The translations under genes and the position numbers were made by a program. Positions 43,996 through 52,600 of a stretch of DNA of 64,000 nucleotides are shown here, one piece after another (within the stretch, counting starts at the first letter, position 1; each line of letters begins with the position of its first letter). Where the stretch lies: contig NZ_JBQCHS010000022.1 of the NCBI RefSeq assembly GCF_051954455.1, positions 1 through 64,000 on the forward strand, in the 5' to 3' direction. The stretch comes from Pseudolysinimonas sp051954455 (GTDB lineage Bacteria > Actinomycetota > Actinomycetes > Actinomycetales > Microbacteriaceae). The notes under the pieces are model-generated. The model ran no database searches. It saw only the letters and a program-made list of their open reading frames with translations, and was not told the origin of the DNA.

Positions 43996-44788
43996 GAGCG
44001 ACGCCGACGGTCTGACGGTCGGGCGCGCCGCCGCCCGGCTCGGCCTGACCGTCCGGACGCTGCATCACTGGGACGAGATCGGCCTGGCGCGGCCGTCGTC
44101 GCGAACGGCGGCGGGGTACCGGATGTACACCGTCGCCGATGTCGAACGGCTGCGTCGGGTGGTGGCCTATCGCGAGCTGGGCCTCGATCTCGGTGCCGTC
44201 CGGGCGGTCCTCGACGATCCGACCGTCGACATCGCGACGGAGTTGCGCGCCCAGCGGGCCCGGCTCGCGGAGCGCATCGATCGGCTGGCGTCGCTGAGCG
44301 ACGACCTGGAGCGGATGGCGGACGCCCACGAGCGCGGCGTCCTGCTCAGCGACGCCGAGCAGCGGACGAGCTTCGGACCGGGGTGGGATCCCGCCTGGGC
44401 CGCCGAAGCCCGGCAGCGCTACGGCGCGACGGACCAGTGGCGGCAGTACGCCGAGCGCTCCGCCGGTCGCTCGGCGGAGGAGTGGCGGTCCATCGCGCGG
44501 ACCGCGCAGGAGTTCGACACCGCGCTGGCGGACGCGATGGCGGCGGGCGTCGAGCCGGGAAGCGCGGAGGCGGACCGTCTCGTCGACCGGCATCGGGAGG
44601 TGTTCTCGGCCTACTTCCCGCTCACCCGCGAGATGCAGGTCCTCCTCGGCCGCCGGTACGAACGGGATCCGGGGTTCGCCGCGCACTACGAGCGCCTGCG
44701 CCCCGGGCTGGCCTCGTGGCTGCGCCTCATCATCGATGAGGCCGCACGCTCGCGCGGCATCGATCCCGACGCCGCCGTCTGGCGGTGA
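43976..44788 (+). CDS. MerR family regulator with TipAS antibiotic-recognition domain
   Basis: A 270-residue regulator. Residues 10-80 are the MerR DNA-binding domain (LTVGRAAARLGLTVRTLHHW, then GYRMYTVADVERL), followed by a dimerisation helix (TELRAQRARLAERIDRLASL). The C-terminal 140 residues are a TipAS domain (AAEARQRYGATDQWRQYAER, then REVFSAYFPLTREMQVLLGR). TipAS domains bind thiopeptide antibiotics or albicidin and trigger activation. Start may be ATG 43976 or GTG 43979/43985. It probably activates its own operon through the site at 43424. Confidence 0.9.
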   Translation: MVSVTDESDADGLTVGRAAARLGLTVRTLHHWDEIGLARPSSRTAAGYRMYTVADVERLRRVVAYRELGLDLGAVRAVLDDPTVDIATELRAQRARLAERIDRLASLSDDLERMADAHERGVLLSDAEQRTSFGPGWDPAWAAEARQRYGATDQWRQYAERSAGRSAEEWRSIARTAQEFDTALADAMAAGVEPGSAEADRLVDRHREVFSAYFPLTREMQVLLGRRYERDPGFAAHYERLRPGLASWLRLIIDEAARSRGIDPDAAVWR

Positions 44789-44804
44789 GGGCGCCGGGAG
44801 GGAT

Positions 44805-45263
44805 CTAGACGGAGGCCCCGGCCGGCTCGCGCAGCGACGCCTTCCAGGCGACGAGACCGCGCACCGTCTCCGAGTCGTCCTCGGCCAGCTCGGCCATCGC
44901 GTCCGCGGGCGCGGAGAAGTTCACCGCGACGAAGGCACGCACCGTCTCCTCGTCGTCGTGCGCGAGTCGTCGGAGCAGGTCGCAGGAGACCGTCTCGTTG
45001 CGGGCCAGCCAGCGCCGCACCTCGGCGTCGGGGTCGGCGGCCAGGGCCTCGGCGACGTCGTCCGGCAGGTGGTAGCTCGACGCGGCACTGGCCCGGATGC
45101 GGGGATTCGCATCGGCGGCGAGCAGACGGATCCGGCGGATCTTGCTCTCCGTGACCGGGGGAGCAGGATGCTGCGCCGCGATCTCCTCGGCGGTCTTCAT
45201 GGCCGGGGCCATCCGCGCCAGCTGCGCGCGCTGGGCGGGCGTGTTGAACCGGATGCACGACAT
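44805..45263 (-). CDS. Variant leucine-rich repeat (LRV) protein
   Basis: A 152-residue repeat protein. It carries about four LRV-like units of about 24 residues: LLAADANPRIRASAASSYHL, ALAADPDAEVRRWLARNETV, RLAHDDEETVRAFVAVNFSA and ELAEDDSETVRGLVAWKASL. Such repeats form a curved helical scaffold for protein binding. The partner is unknown. The start at ATG 45263 is fixed by a TAGCCT box 7 bases upstream (leaderless). A basic N-terminal segment with a Cys (SCIRFNTPAQ) precedes the repeats. Confidence 0.82.
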   Translation of the reverse strand: MSCIRFNTPAQRAQLARMAPAMKTAEEIAAQHPAPPVTESKIRRIRLLAADANPRIRASAASSYHLPDDVAEALAADPDAEVRRWLARNETVSCDLLRRLAHDDEETVRAFVAVNFSAPADAMAELAEDDSETVRGLVAWKASLREPAGASV

Positions 45264-45270
45264 GGCGGTC

Positions 45271-45276
45271 AGGCTA
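45271..45276 (-). promoter_or_regulatory. -10 box TAGCCT (leaderless LRV gene)
   Basis: On the minus strand TAGCCT ends 7 bases before ATG 45263. It lies right at the end of the DUF1295 gene (stop at 45274). Confidence 0.5.
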
Positions 45277-46110
45277 ACCCGCGGCTCCCGCGGTCTCATC
45301 GCGTACACGCCGCGGGAACCAGGGGATGACCGGCGAGGTCCGCTTCTGGTACTCGGCGTACTCGGGGTACCTGCTCTTCGTGATCGTCTCGGTGAACTGC
45401 GTCGACCCGATGAAGACGGCCAGGAGAAGCAGGATGCCGGTCAGGGTCCAGTCCAGCCCGCGCGCCGCGACGACCCCGAACGCCGCGACGACCCACCACT
45501 GCGCGTTCTCGAAGAAGAAGTTGGGGTGGCGTGACACGCGGAACAGGCCGGACTGCCGGAACCGGGGCGACGGCTCCCGTCCGGCGGCGCGCTCCGCGGC
45601 CTTCCACCGCTGGAAGCTCCACTGCTGCTGGTCGGCGACCGTCTCGCCGACGAGGAACCCGACGAAGAGGATCGCGAGCACGACGTCGAGCACGCCGAAC
45701 GGCGTGCGGTGCTGGAACGCGGTCCACGCCGGCGACGCGATGAGGAACAGCACCGCGTTCTGGAACAGCACGATGAAGAGGAGATTGAACACCTGGAACA
45801 GCGCGGGGCTCATGCGGTCGCGGAGCACGGCCCAGCGGTAGTCCTCGTGATCGCCTCCGACGCCCGAGTAGCCGCCCTTGCGCGCGAAGTTGAAGGTGAG
45901 GCGCGCGCCCCAGAGCAGCACGAGCACGGCCATGACGTCGAGCCTCGGGTCGCGGAAGCCCGCGGCGATCGCGAAGATCCCGACGTAGACGACCGGCACG
46001 ATCGACCAGATGCGGTCGACCCACGAGGTGTCCTTCGAGACGATCGACGCGATCCAGCAGACCAGGCAGACGACCGCCGCGACCACGAGCGCGACGAGGA
46101 GGGGCGACAT
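45274..46110 (-). CDS. DUF1295 membrane protein (steroid 5-alpha-reductase-like)
   Basis: A 278-residue integral membrane protein with about seven helices (PLLVALVVAAVVCLVCWIAS, IVPVVYVGIFAIAAGF, LFQVFNLLFIVLFQNAVLFL, and others). GLFRVSRHPNFFFENAQWWV is the DUF1295 signature, related to isoprenylcysteine methyltransferases and steroid reductases. It probably modifies lipid or isoprenoid molecules in the membrane; the substrate is unknown. It is divergent from the phosphatidyltransferase and both share a 10-base promoter palindrome. Confidence 0.9.
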   Translation of the reverse strand: MSPLLVALVVAAVVCLVCWIASIVSKDTSWVDRIWSIVPVVYVGIFAIAAGFRDPRLDVMAVLVLLWGARLTFNFARKGGYSGVGGDHEDYRWAVLRDRMSPALFQVFNLLFIVLFQNAVLFLIASPAWTAFQHRTPFGVLDVVLAILFVGFLVGETVADQQQWSFQRWKAAERAAGREPSPRFRQSGLFRVSRHPNFFFENAQWWVVAAFGVVAARGLDWTLTGILLLLAVFIGSTQFTETITKSRYPEYAEYQKRTSPVIPWFPRRVRDETAGAAG

Positions 46111-46116
46111 GCGGTC

Positions 46117-46126
46117 AGGCTAGCCT
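46117..46126. promoter_or_regulatory. Bidirectional leaderless promoter, palindrome AGGCTAGCCT
   Basis: AGGCTAGCCT is a perfect palindrome. Read on the plus strand, TAGCCT (46121-46126) ends 6 bases before GTG 46133. Read on the minus strand, TAGCCT (46122-46117) ends 6 bases before ATG 46110. So two -10 boxes overlap by two bases and point outward with equal spacing. Only one polymerase can open this DNA at a time. Confidence 0.65.
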
Positions 46127-46132
46127 GGGGCC

Positions 46133-46738
46133 GTGCCCCCGGCCGTCAGCTCGCGCGTCGTGACGGTCCCGAACGCGCTCAGCTGCCTGCGGCTGCTGCT
46201 CATCCCGGTCTTCCTCGTCCTGCTGGTCACCGAGCAGTACCTCTGGGCCCTCGTCACCCTCGTCGTCTCGAGCGTCACCGACTTCGTCGACGGCTACATC
46301 GCGCGGCACTTCAACCAGATCAGCCGGGTGGGGCAGCTGCTGGATCCCGCCGCCGACCGTCTCTTCATCTTCTCGACGCTCGTGGGGCTCGCGATCCGCG
46401 GATTCCTGCCGTGGTGGCTGGTGGGCGTCATCGTCGCGCGCGACGTGCTGCTGCTCGTGCTCGGCGTGATCCTGGCGCAGCACCGGTTCGGCCCGCTCCC
46501 GGTGCACCACCTCGGCAAGATGGGCACCTTCCTCCTCCTCGTCGCCATGCCGGTGCTGGTGCTGGGGGCGGCGTTCCCCGCCCTCGACACCTGGGCCGCG
46601 CCGGTGGGCTGGGCGGCGGCCCTGTGGGGGGTCTTCCTGTACTGGTGGGCGGGCATCGTCTACGCCGTGCAGACCGGTCGGATCATCCGAATCGGGGAGG
46701 ACGACGGCGACGGGGCATCGGCTAGGGTTGAGCGCTAA
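46133..46738 (+). CDS. CDP-alcohol phosphatidyltransferase family protein
   Basis: A 201-residue membrane enzyme of phospholipid synthesis. The catalytic motif DG-x2-AR-x8-G-x3-D-x3-D is present: DFVDGYIARHFNQISRVGQL, then LDPAADR. Four to five further helices follow. It transfers a phosphatidyl group from CDP-diacylglycerol to an alcohol such as glycerol phosphate or inositol phosphate; which one cannot be told from sequence. Leaderless GTG 46133. The garA-like gene follows after 13 bases. Confidence 0.92.
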   Translation: MPPAVSSRVVTVPNALSCLRLLLIPVFLVLLVTEQYLWALVTLVVSSVTDFVDGYIARHFNQISRVGQLLDPAADRLFIFSTLVGLAIRGFLPWWLVGVIVARDVLLLVLGVILAQHRFGPLPVHHLGKMGTFLLLVAMPVLVLGAAFPALDTWAAPVGWAAALWGVFLYWWAGIVYAVQTGRIIRIGEDDGDGASARVER

Positions 46739-46751
46739 AGGAGGGGATGAC

Positions 46752-47264
46752 ATGGCCGACGACCCGCACGAGGAGCACGCTCCCGAGTCGACGCCGACCA
46801 CTGCGTCGGAGGTGACCCCCGCGACCCCGGGCAATGCCGGGAACGACACCACCGTCCACTTCGCCGACGACTTCGCGCAGCAGTTGAAGGCGATGGAGGC
46901 CGGGATCTCCCCCGAGGAGCAGGAGGCGATCGCCGCCCTGCCGTCCGGCTCGGCGCTCCTCATCGTCCGTCGCGGTCCGAACGTGGGCGCGCGGTTCCTG
47001 CTCGACTCGGACTCGACGATCGCGGGACGTCACCCCGATGCCGACATCTTCCTCGACGACGTGACCGTGTCGCGCCGTCACGCGGAGTTCACCCGGGTCG
47101 GCAACGTGTTCCAGGTGAAGGACCTCGGGTCGCTGAACGGGACCTACTTCGACGGCGTGCGGATCGAGTCGGCGCTCCTCAGCGACGGCGCCGAGGTGCA
47201 GGTCGGTAAGTTCCGCCTCACGTTCTACGCATCGCGTCTCGATCTCGCCCAGCTCAGCCGGTGA
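46752..47264 (+). CDS. garA: FHA-domain regulator, GarA/OdhI type
   Basis: A 170-residue regulator. The N-terminal tail has the conserved Thr pair in NDTTVHFADD (residues 33-34), the place where PknB/PknG phosphorylate GarA. The FHA domain spans about 75-160: IAGRHPDADIFLDDVTVSRR, then KDLGSLNGTYFDGVRIESAL. Unphosphorylated GarA inhibits 2-oxoglutarate dehydrogenase and glutamate dehydrogenase; phosphorylation closes it. ATG 46752 has AAAGGAGGGG upstream. It sits before ftsR, the same order as Rv1827-Rv1828. Confidence 0.93.
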   Translation: MADDPHEEHAPESTPTTASEVTPATPGNAGNDTTVHFADDFAQQLKAMEAGISPEEQEAIAALPSGSALLIVRRGPNVGARFLLDSDSTIAGRHPDADIFLDDVTVSRRHAEFTRVGNVFQVKDLGSLNGTYFDGVRIESALLSDGAEVQVGKFRLTFYASRLDLAQLSR

Positions 47265-47962
47265 GGGCCGGCGCCGCCGCCCCGAAGCCCACGGCCTCGG
47301 GGCCGAATCTGCTCAGCATCGGTCAGGTGCTGCAGCGGCTCAGCCCCGAGTTCCCCGACCTGTCGCCGTCGAAGCTCCGCTTTTTGGAGGAGCGGCAGCT
47401 GGTCACGCCGTCGCGGACGGAGTCGGGCTACCGCAAGTTCTCGCCGACCGACCTCGAGCGGCTGCGCCTCGTGCTGACCATGCAGCGCGACTACTACCTC
47501 CCACTCAAGGTCATCCGCGGCTACCTCGACGACCTCGACGCGGGCCGGGAGCCCGTGCTCCCCGGCGGCGTGCAGGTGTCGGCGGCGCCATCGATGCTCC
47601 CCGCGACGCGCAAGCTGACCCGCGAGGAGCTCGTGCGGGAGTCGGGTGCGACCCCGATGCTGCTGAACGACGCGATCACCGCGTCCCTCATCGCGGCGGG
47701 CGACACGTTCACCGACGAGGCGCTCGTCGTGCTGAAGGCGCTCGTCGAGCTTCAGCGCTCCGGCATCGAGCCTCGGCATCTGCGCGGCTTCCGGGCCGCG
47801 GCGGAGCGGGAGCTCGGCCTCATCGAGAGCGCCCTGATCCCGACGGCGCGTCGCGGTGACGCCTCCAGCCGGGCCAAGGCCCTCGAGCTCGCCCGCGAGA
47901 TCGCCGGACAGCTCGAGCTCGTCCGCTCGAGCCTCATCCGCTCGGCGCTGTCACGGCTCTGA
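47261..47962 (+). CDS. ftsR: MerR family cell-division regulator FtsR
   Basis: A 233-residue MerR-type regulator. LLSIGQVLQRLSPEFPDLSP followed by SKLRFLEERQLVTPSRTESG is the DNA-binding domain with an insertion typical for FtsR/Rv1828. The C-terminal part is helical (ITASLIAAGDTFTDEALVVL, ...) and ends SSLIRSALSRL. In Corynebacterium FtsR activates ftsZ. GTG 47261 overlaps garA by 4 bases. In mycobacteria a bifunctional nuclease gene follows (Rv1829), which is missing here. Confidence 0.9.
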   Translation: MRAGAAAPKPTASGPNLLSIGQVLQRLSPEFPDLSPSKLRFLEERQLVTPSRTESGYRKFSPTDLERLRLVLTMQRDYYLPLKVIRGYLDDLDAGREPVLPGGVQVSAAPSMLPATRKLTREELVRESGATPMLLNDAITASLIAAGDTFTDEALVVLKALVELQRSGIEPRHLRGFRAAAERELGLIESALIPTARRGDASSRAKALELAREIAGQLELVRSSLIRSALSRL

Positions 47963-48052
47963 GCCGACCGCCCGGGGCGCCGTCCGCGCGACACGCCCGG
48001 CGCCTCGTTGTCCCGCTCGCGGCCCACCGGTAGCGTGAGGGAGCACAGGACG

Positions 48053-48084
48053 TTGAACCTCAACTTCAACCTGAGGGTTAGTGT
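48053..48084 (+). promoter_or_regulatory. Operator/promoter of the second merR gene
   Basis: Two overlapping inverted repeats: TTGAA (48053-48057)/TTCAA (48065-48069) and CCTCA (48058-48062)/TGAGG (48072-48076). A -10 box TAGTGT (48079-48084) lies immediately after. The repeats cover the -35 region, fitting autoregulation by the MerR protein encoded downstream. Confidence 0.55.
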
Positions 48085-48118
48085 CAGCCGTCCGATGCCC
48101 GAACCGAGGAGCGCGCGC

Positions 48119-48667
48119 ATGAGCGAAGTCAACCGCCACGACGAGGCTCGCTTCGCCGACGGGCTGCTCTTCACCGACGGGCTGCCCGAGCTCGAGGAGG
48201 GCGCGGGGTACCGCGGCACCGTCGCGGCGCGCGCCGCCGGCATCAGCTACCGCCAGCTCGACTACTGGGCCCGCACGCAGCTCGTCGAGCCGACCATCCG
48301 CGGCGCGGCAGGCTCCGGATCGCAGCGCCTCTACGGGTTCCGCGACATCCTCGTGCTCAAGCTCTTCAAGCGCCTGCTCGACACCGGCATCTCTCTGCAG
48401 CAGATCCGGGTCGCCGTCGACCAGCTCCGCGAGGCCGGCATCTACGACCTCGCGCAGACGACGCTCATGAGCGACGGCGCGAGCGTCTACCTCTGCACCT
48501 CGAACGACGAGGTCATCGACCTCGTGAGCCGCGGCCAGGGCGTCTTCGGCATCGCCGTCGGCAAAGTGCTGCGCGAGGTGGAGTCGGACCTCGTCGACAT
48601 GGACACCGTGGCCGCCGGCGACCCGATGGACGAGCTCGCGGCGCGCCGGGCGGCCCGCGCCTCCTGA
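48119..48667 (+). CDS. MerR family regulator (ResR/McdR, Rv1830 type)
   Basis: A 182-residue regulator. GYRGTVAARAAGISYRQLDY followed by WARTQLVEPTIRGAAGSGSQ and RLYGFRDILVLKLFKRLLDT is the winged MerR domain, then a C-terminal ligand-like region (IYDLAQTTLMSDGASVYLCT). The order garA-ftsR-merR copies Rv1827-1828-1830, where Rv1830 (ResR/McdR) controls cell division and antibiotic tolerance. The start ATG 48119 has GAGGAGCG upstream. The leader of about 30 bases after TAGTGT and the repeat cluster at 48053 suggest autoregulation. Confidence 0.87.
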   Translation: MSEVNRHDEARFADGLLFTDGLPELEEGAGYRGTVAARAAGISYRQLDYWARTQLVEPTIRGAAGSGSQRLYGFRDILVLKLFKRLLDTGISLQQIRVAVDQLREAGIYDLAQTTLMSDGASVYLCTSNDEVIDLVSRGQGVFGIAVGKVLREVESDLVDMDTVAAGDPMDELAARRAARAS

Positions 48668-48680
48668 GTCGGGCCGAGCG

Positions 48681-48768
48681 GGTCGAGTAGCGCCGCGCAG
48701 CGGATCCTATCGAGACCCTTCGTATCGAGACGCGGGGTCGCGATACGCCGCTGCGCGGCTACTCGACC
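48681..48768. repeat. REP-like inverted repeat between convergent genes
   Basis: GGTCGAGTAGCGCCGCGCAG (from 48681) pairs with CTGCGCGGCTACTCGACC (to 48768), and TATCGAGAC occurs twice (48709-48717, 48723-48731). The whole forms a large cruciform between the merR and parA stops. I know near-identical GGTCGAGTAG...TATCGAGACC elements as dispersed intergenic repeats in Microbacteriaceae. It may also act as a bidirectional terminator. Confidence 0.8.
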
Positions 48769-48772
48769 GGCG

Positions 48773-49585
48773 CTATGCCGTGGTGGACGCGGGCTGACCG
48801 GCGATCGACGCCGTGCGCATGACGCGGTCGAGCAGCTGGTCGAAGTGCCGCGCCATCTCCTGCGAGCTCTCGCCCGGCCAGACGTGGAGCGGCTTCGCCG
48901 CCCCCTGCGCCTGCTGCAGCGAGGTGCGCTCGGGCAGCTGTGGGGCGAGCACGAGCGGCCCGAACATGTCGCGCAGCTCCTTGATGCGGAACTGGTGCTC
49001 GAGCGACTGCACCCGTGCGCGGTTCACGATGATGCCGAGCGGCTGCAGGCGCGGCGACAACCCCCGGCGGATCTCCTCGATCGCCCGGAGCGCGCGGTCG
49101 GCCGCGGCCACCGAGAACAGACCCGGCTCGGTGACGACGGCGACGCGGTCCGAGGCCGCCCACGCGGTGCGGGTCAGGGCGTTGAGCGAGGGCGCGCAGT
49201 CGATGAGCACGAGCTCGTAGTCGCGCTCGACATGGGCGAGAGCCTCCTCGAGCTTCCAGATGTCGCGGATCGAGGGGTGCGGCCCGTCGAAGTTGATGGC
49301 CGAGGGGGAGCCGATCAGCACGTCCACCGTTCCGGGGCGCCCGCGGGTCCAGCCCGACGGCGCGATGGCCGAGCGGACGATCTTCTCCTTGGGGGAGGCG
49401 AGCACGTCGGCCACGTTGAGATGGCCGGCGACCGCGATGTCCATGCCGGTCGACACGTCGGACTGCGGATCGAGGTCGACGACGAGGGTCGAGATGCCCT
49501 TCGCGAAGGCCGCCGAGGCCAGTCCGAGCGTGACGGTGGTCTTTCCCACGCCCCCCTTGAGGGAGCTCACGCTCAGCACATGCAC
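48773..49585 (-). CDS. ParA-family chromosome-partitioning-like ATPase
   Basis: A 270-residue deviant Walker A ATPase: SVSSLKGGVGKTTVTLGLAS at the N terminus, VVDLDPQSDVSTGMD, LIDCAPSLNALTRTAWAASD and IVNRARVQSLEHQFRIKEL. The DNA-contacting residues of ParA are plausible in the C-terminal part. No parB neighbour exists, and the gene sits alone between merR and pyc. It may position other cargo. The start at GTG 49585 fits TAGGCT 8 bases upstream (complement of 49594-49599). Confidence 0.88.
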   Translation of the reverse strand: MHVLSVSSLKGGVGKTTVTLGLASAAFAKGISTLVVDLDPQSDVSTGMDIAVAGHLNVADVLASPKEKIVRSAIAPSGWTRGRPGTVDVLIGSPSAINFDGPHPSIRDIWKLEEALAHVERDYELVLIDCAPSLNALTRTAWAASDRVAVVTEPGLFSVAAADRALRAIEEIRRGLSPRLQPLGIIVNRARVQSLEHQFRIKELRDMFGPLVLAPQLPERTSLQQAQGAAKPLHVWPGESSQEMARHFDQLLDRVMRTASIAGQPASTTA

Positions 49586-49593
49586 GAGCACCG

Positions 49594-49599
49594 AGCCTA
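49594..49599 (-). promoter_or_regulatory. -10 box TAGGCT (leaderless parA-like gene)
   Basis: On the minus strand TAGGCT ends 8 bases before GTG 49585. Confidence 0.5.
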
Positions 49600-49653
49600 G
49601 CGTCACTACGCTGGGAGGACCCCTTCCCCACGCCACCCGACGAGAGGACCTGT

Positions 49654-52600
49654 GTGTTCAAGAAGATCCTGGTGGCCAACCGCGGCGAGATCGCGATCCG
49701 GGCATTCCGTGCGGCGTACGAACTGGGCGCCAAGACGGTCGCGGTCTACCCGTTCGAAGACCGCAACTCGCTGCACCGGCTGAAGGCCGACGAGGCCTAC
49801 CTGATCGGCGAGGAGGGCCACCCGGTCCGCGCGTATCTCGACGTGAACGAGATCGTCCGCGTCGCGAAGGAGTCGGGCGCCGACGCGATCTACCCGGGCT
49901 ACGGCTTCCTCTCCGAGAATCCGGACCTGGCCCAGGCCGCCGCCGACAACGGCATCACCTTCATCGGCCCCGGCAGCCACGTGCTCGAGATGGCCGGCAA
50001 CAAGGTGACCGCCAAGGAGCACGCGATCGCCGCCGGCGTGCCGGTGCTGAAGTCGACCCCCGCGAGCCGCGACATCGGGGAGCTGCTGGCCGGCGCCGAC
50101 GAGATCGGCTTCCCGATCTTCGCCAAGGCCGTCGCGGGCGGCGGCGGACGCGGGATGCGCCGCGTCGAGACGAAGGACGAGCTGCGCCCGGCCCTCGAGG
50201 CCGCGATGCGCGAGGCCGACTCGGCGTTCGGCGACCCGACGATGTTCCTCGAGCAGGCGGTCATCCGTCCGCGGCACATCGAGGTGCAGATCCTCGCCGA
50301 CGGCGCGGGGGAGACGATCCACCTCTTCGAGCGCGACTGCTCGGTGCAGCGGCGCAACCAGAAGGTCGTCGAGATCGCGCCGGCACCGAACCTCGACCCG
50401 TCGATCCGCGAGGCGCTCTACCGCGACGCGATCGCGTTCGCGAAGTCGATCGGCTACGTCAACGCCGGCACCGTCGAGTTCCTGCTCGACACCGAGGGCG
50501 ACCGCGCCGGCCAGCACGTGTTCATCGAGATGAACCCGCGCATCCAGGTCGAGCACACCGTGACCGAGGAGGTCACCGACGTCGACCTCGTCCAGTCGCA
50601 GATGCGGATCGCCGCGGGGGAGACCCTCGACGACCTGGGGCTGCACCAGGGCGACATCCACCTCCGCGGCACCGCGATCCAGGTCCGGATCACGACCGAG
50701 GACCCGTCGGCCGGGTTCCGCCCCGACACCGGCAAGATCACCTCCTACCGGTCGCCGGGCGGCGCGGGCATCCGGCTCGACGGCGGCACGGTGCAGACCG
50801 GCGCGCAGGTCAGCCCGCACTTCGACTCGATGCTGGCGAAGATGATCGCCCGCGGGCGCGACTACCCGACCGCGGTGCGCCGCGCCGAGCGCGGGCTCGC
50901 CGAGTTCCGCATCCGCGGCGTGACCACCAACATCTCCTACGTGCAGGCCGTGCTCGCCGACCCGGCGTTCCAGGCCGGCGACCTGTCGACGAAGTTCATC
51001 GAGGAGCGGCCGGAGCTGTTCCACGCGCGCGAGTCGCGCGACCGCGGCACCAAGATCCTCAACTGGCTCGCCGATGTGACGGTCAACCAGCCGAACGGCG
51101 ACGGCGCGGGCGCCTACGACCCGGCGATCAAGCTGCCGGTCGTGGATGTCGACGCCCCGGCACCGGCCGGATCCCGCCAGCGGCTCCTCGAGCTCGGCCC
51201 CGCCGGGTTCGCGGCCGCGCTCCGCGAGCAGAAGGCCCTCGCGGTCACCGAGACCACGTTCCGCGACGCGCACCAGTCGCTCCTCGCGACCCGCGTGCGC
51301 ACCAAGGACCTCGTCGCGGTGATGCCGCACGTCGCGCGCCTCACGCCGCAGCTGCTGAGCGTCGAGGCCTGGGGCGGGGCGACCTACGACGTCGCGCTCC
51401 GCTTCCTCGGCGAGGATCCGTGGGAGCGGCTCGCCGCCATGCGGGAGGCTCTGCCGAACATCGCGATCCAGATGCTGCTGCGCGGGCGCAACACGGTCGG
51501 CTACACCCCGTACCCGACCCGCGTGACCGACGCGTTCGTCGCGGAGGCGGCGTCCACGGGCGTCGACATCTTCCGCATCTTCGACGCGCTCAACGACGTC
51601 GCGCAGCTGCGCCCGGCGGTGGACGCGGTGCTCGCGACCGGCACCGCCGTCGCCGAGGTCGGCATGTGCTACACCGGGGACCTGCTCAACCCGGCCGAGG
51701 ACCTCTACACGCTCGACTACTACCTGCGTCTCGCGGAGCAGATCGTCGAGTCGGGCGCCCACATCCTCGCGATCAAGGACATGGCCGGACTCCTGCGCGC
51801 GGAGGCGGCCGAGAAGCTGGTGACGGCGCTGCGCGAGCGCTTCGACCAGCCCGTCCACGTGCACACCCACGACACCGCGGGCGGTCAGCTCGCGACGCTG
51901 CTGGCCGCGAGCCGTGCCGGCGCCGATGCGGTCGACGCGGCGAGCGCCCCGATGGCCGGCACGACGAGCCAGCCGTCGCTCTCCGCGCTCGTCGCCGCGA
52001 CGGTGCACACCGAGCGCGACACCGGCATCTCGCTCGACGCGGTCGACGCGCTCGAGCCGTACTGGGAGGCCGTGCGCCGCGCCTACCGACCGTTCGAGTC
52101 CGGTCTGCCGGGTCCGACGGGGCGCGTGTACCACCACGAGATCCCGGGCGGCCAGCTCTCGAACCTCCGTCAGCAGGCCATCGCACTCGGCCTCGGCGAC
52201 CAGTTCGAGAAGGTGGAGGACGCCTACGCGGCCGCGAACCGGATGCTCGGCCGCCCGCCGAAGGTGACGCCCTCGTCGAAGGTCGTGGGCGACCTCGCCC
52301 TCGCGCTCGTCGCGGTGGACGCCGACCCGGCCGACTTCGAGCAGAACCCGCAGAAGTACGACATCCCGGACTCGGTGATCGGCTTCATGGCCGGCGAGCT
52401 CGGCGACCTGCCGGGCGGCTGGCCCGAGCCGTTCCGCAGCAAGGTGCTCGAGGGCCGCGACGTGCGGATCGGCGTCGAGGAACTGACAGCGGAGGATGAG
52501 GCGGGGCTCCGCGCCGACGACGAGGGCGGCGACGCCGCGACCCGACGGCACACGCTCAACCGGCTGCTCTTCCCCGCGCCGACCCGCCAGTTCGAGCAGG

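Noticed and set aside
49606..52551. A 981-codon open frame on the minus strand opposite pyruvate carboxylase, and a similar 854-codon frame opposite nadK-recN-pyrG (4263-6827).
   Set aside because: These are codon-phase shadows of high-GC genes: the translations are Arg/Ala/Gly-rich without any domain, while the plus strands encode well-known complete enzymes.
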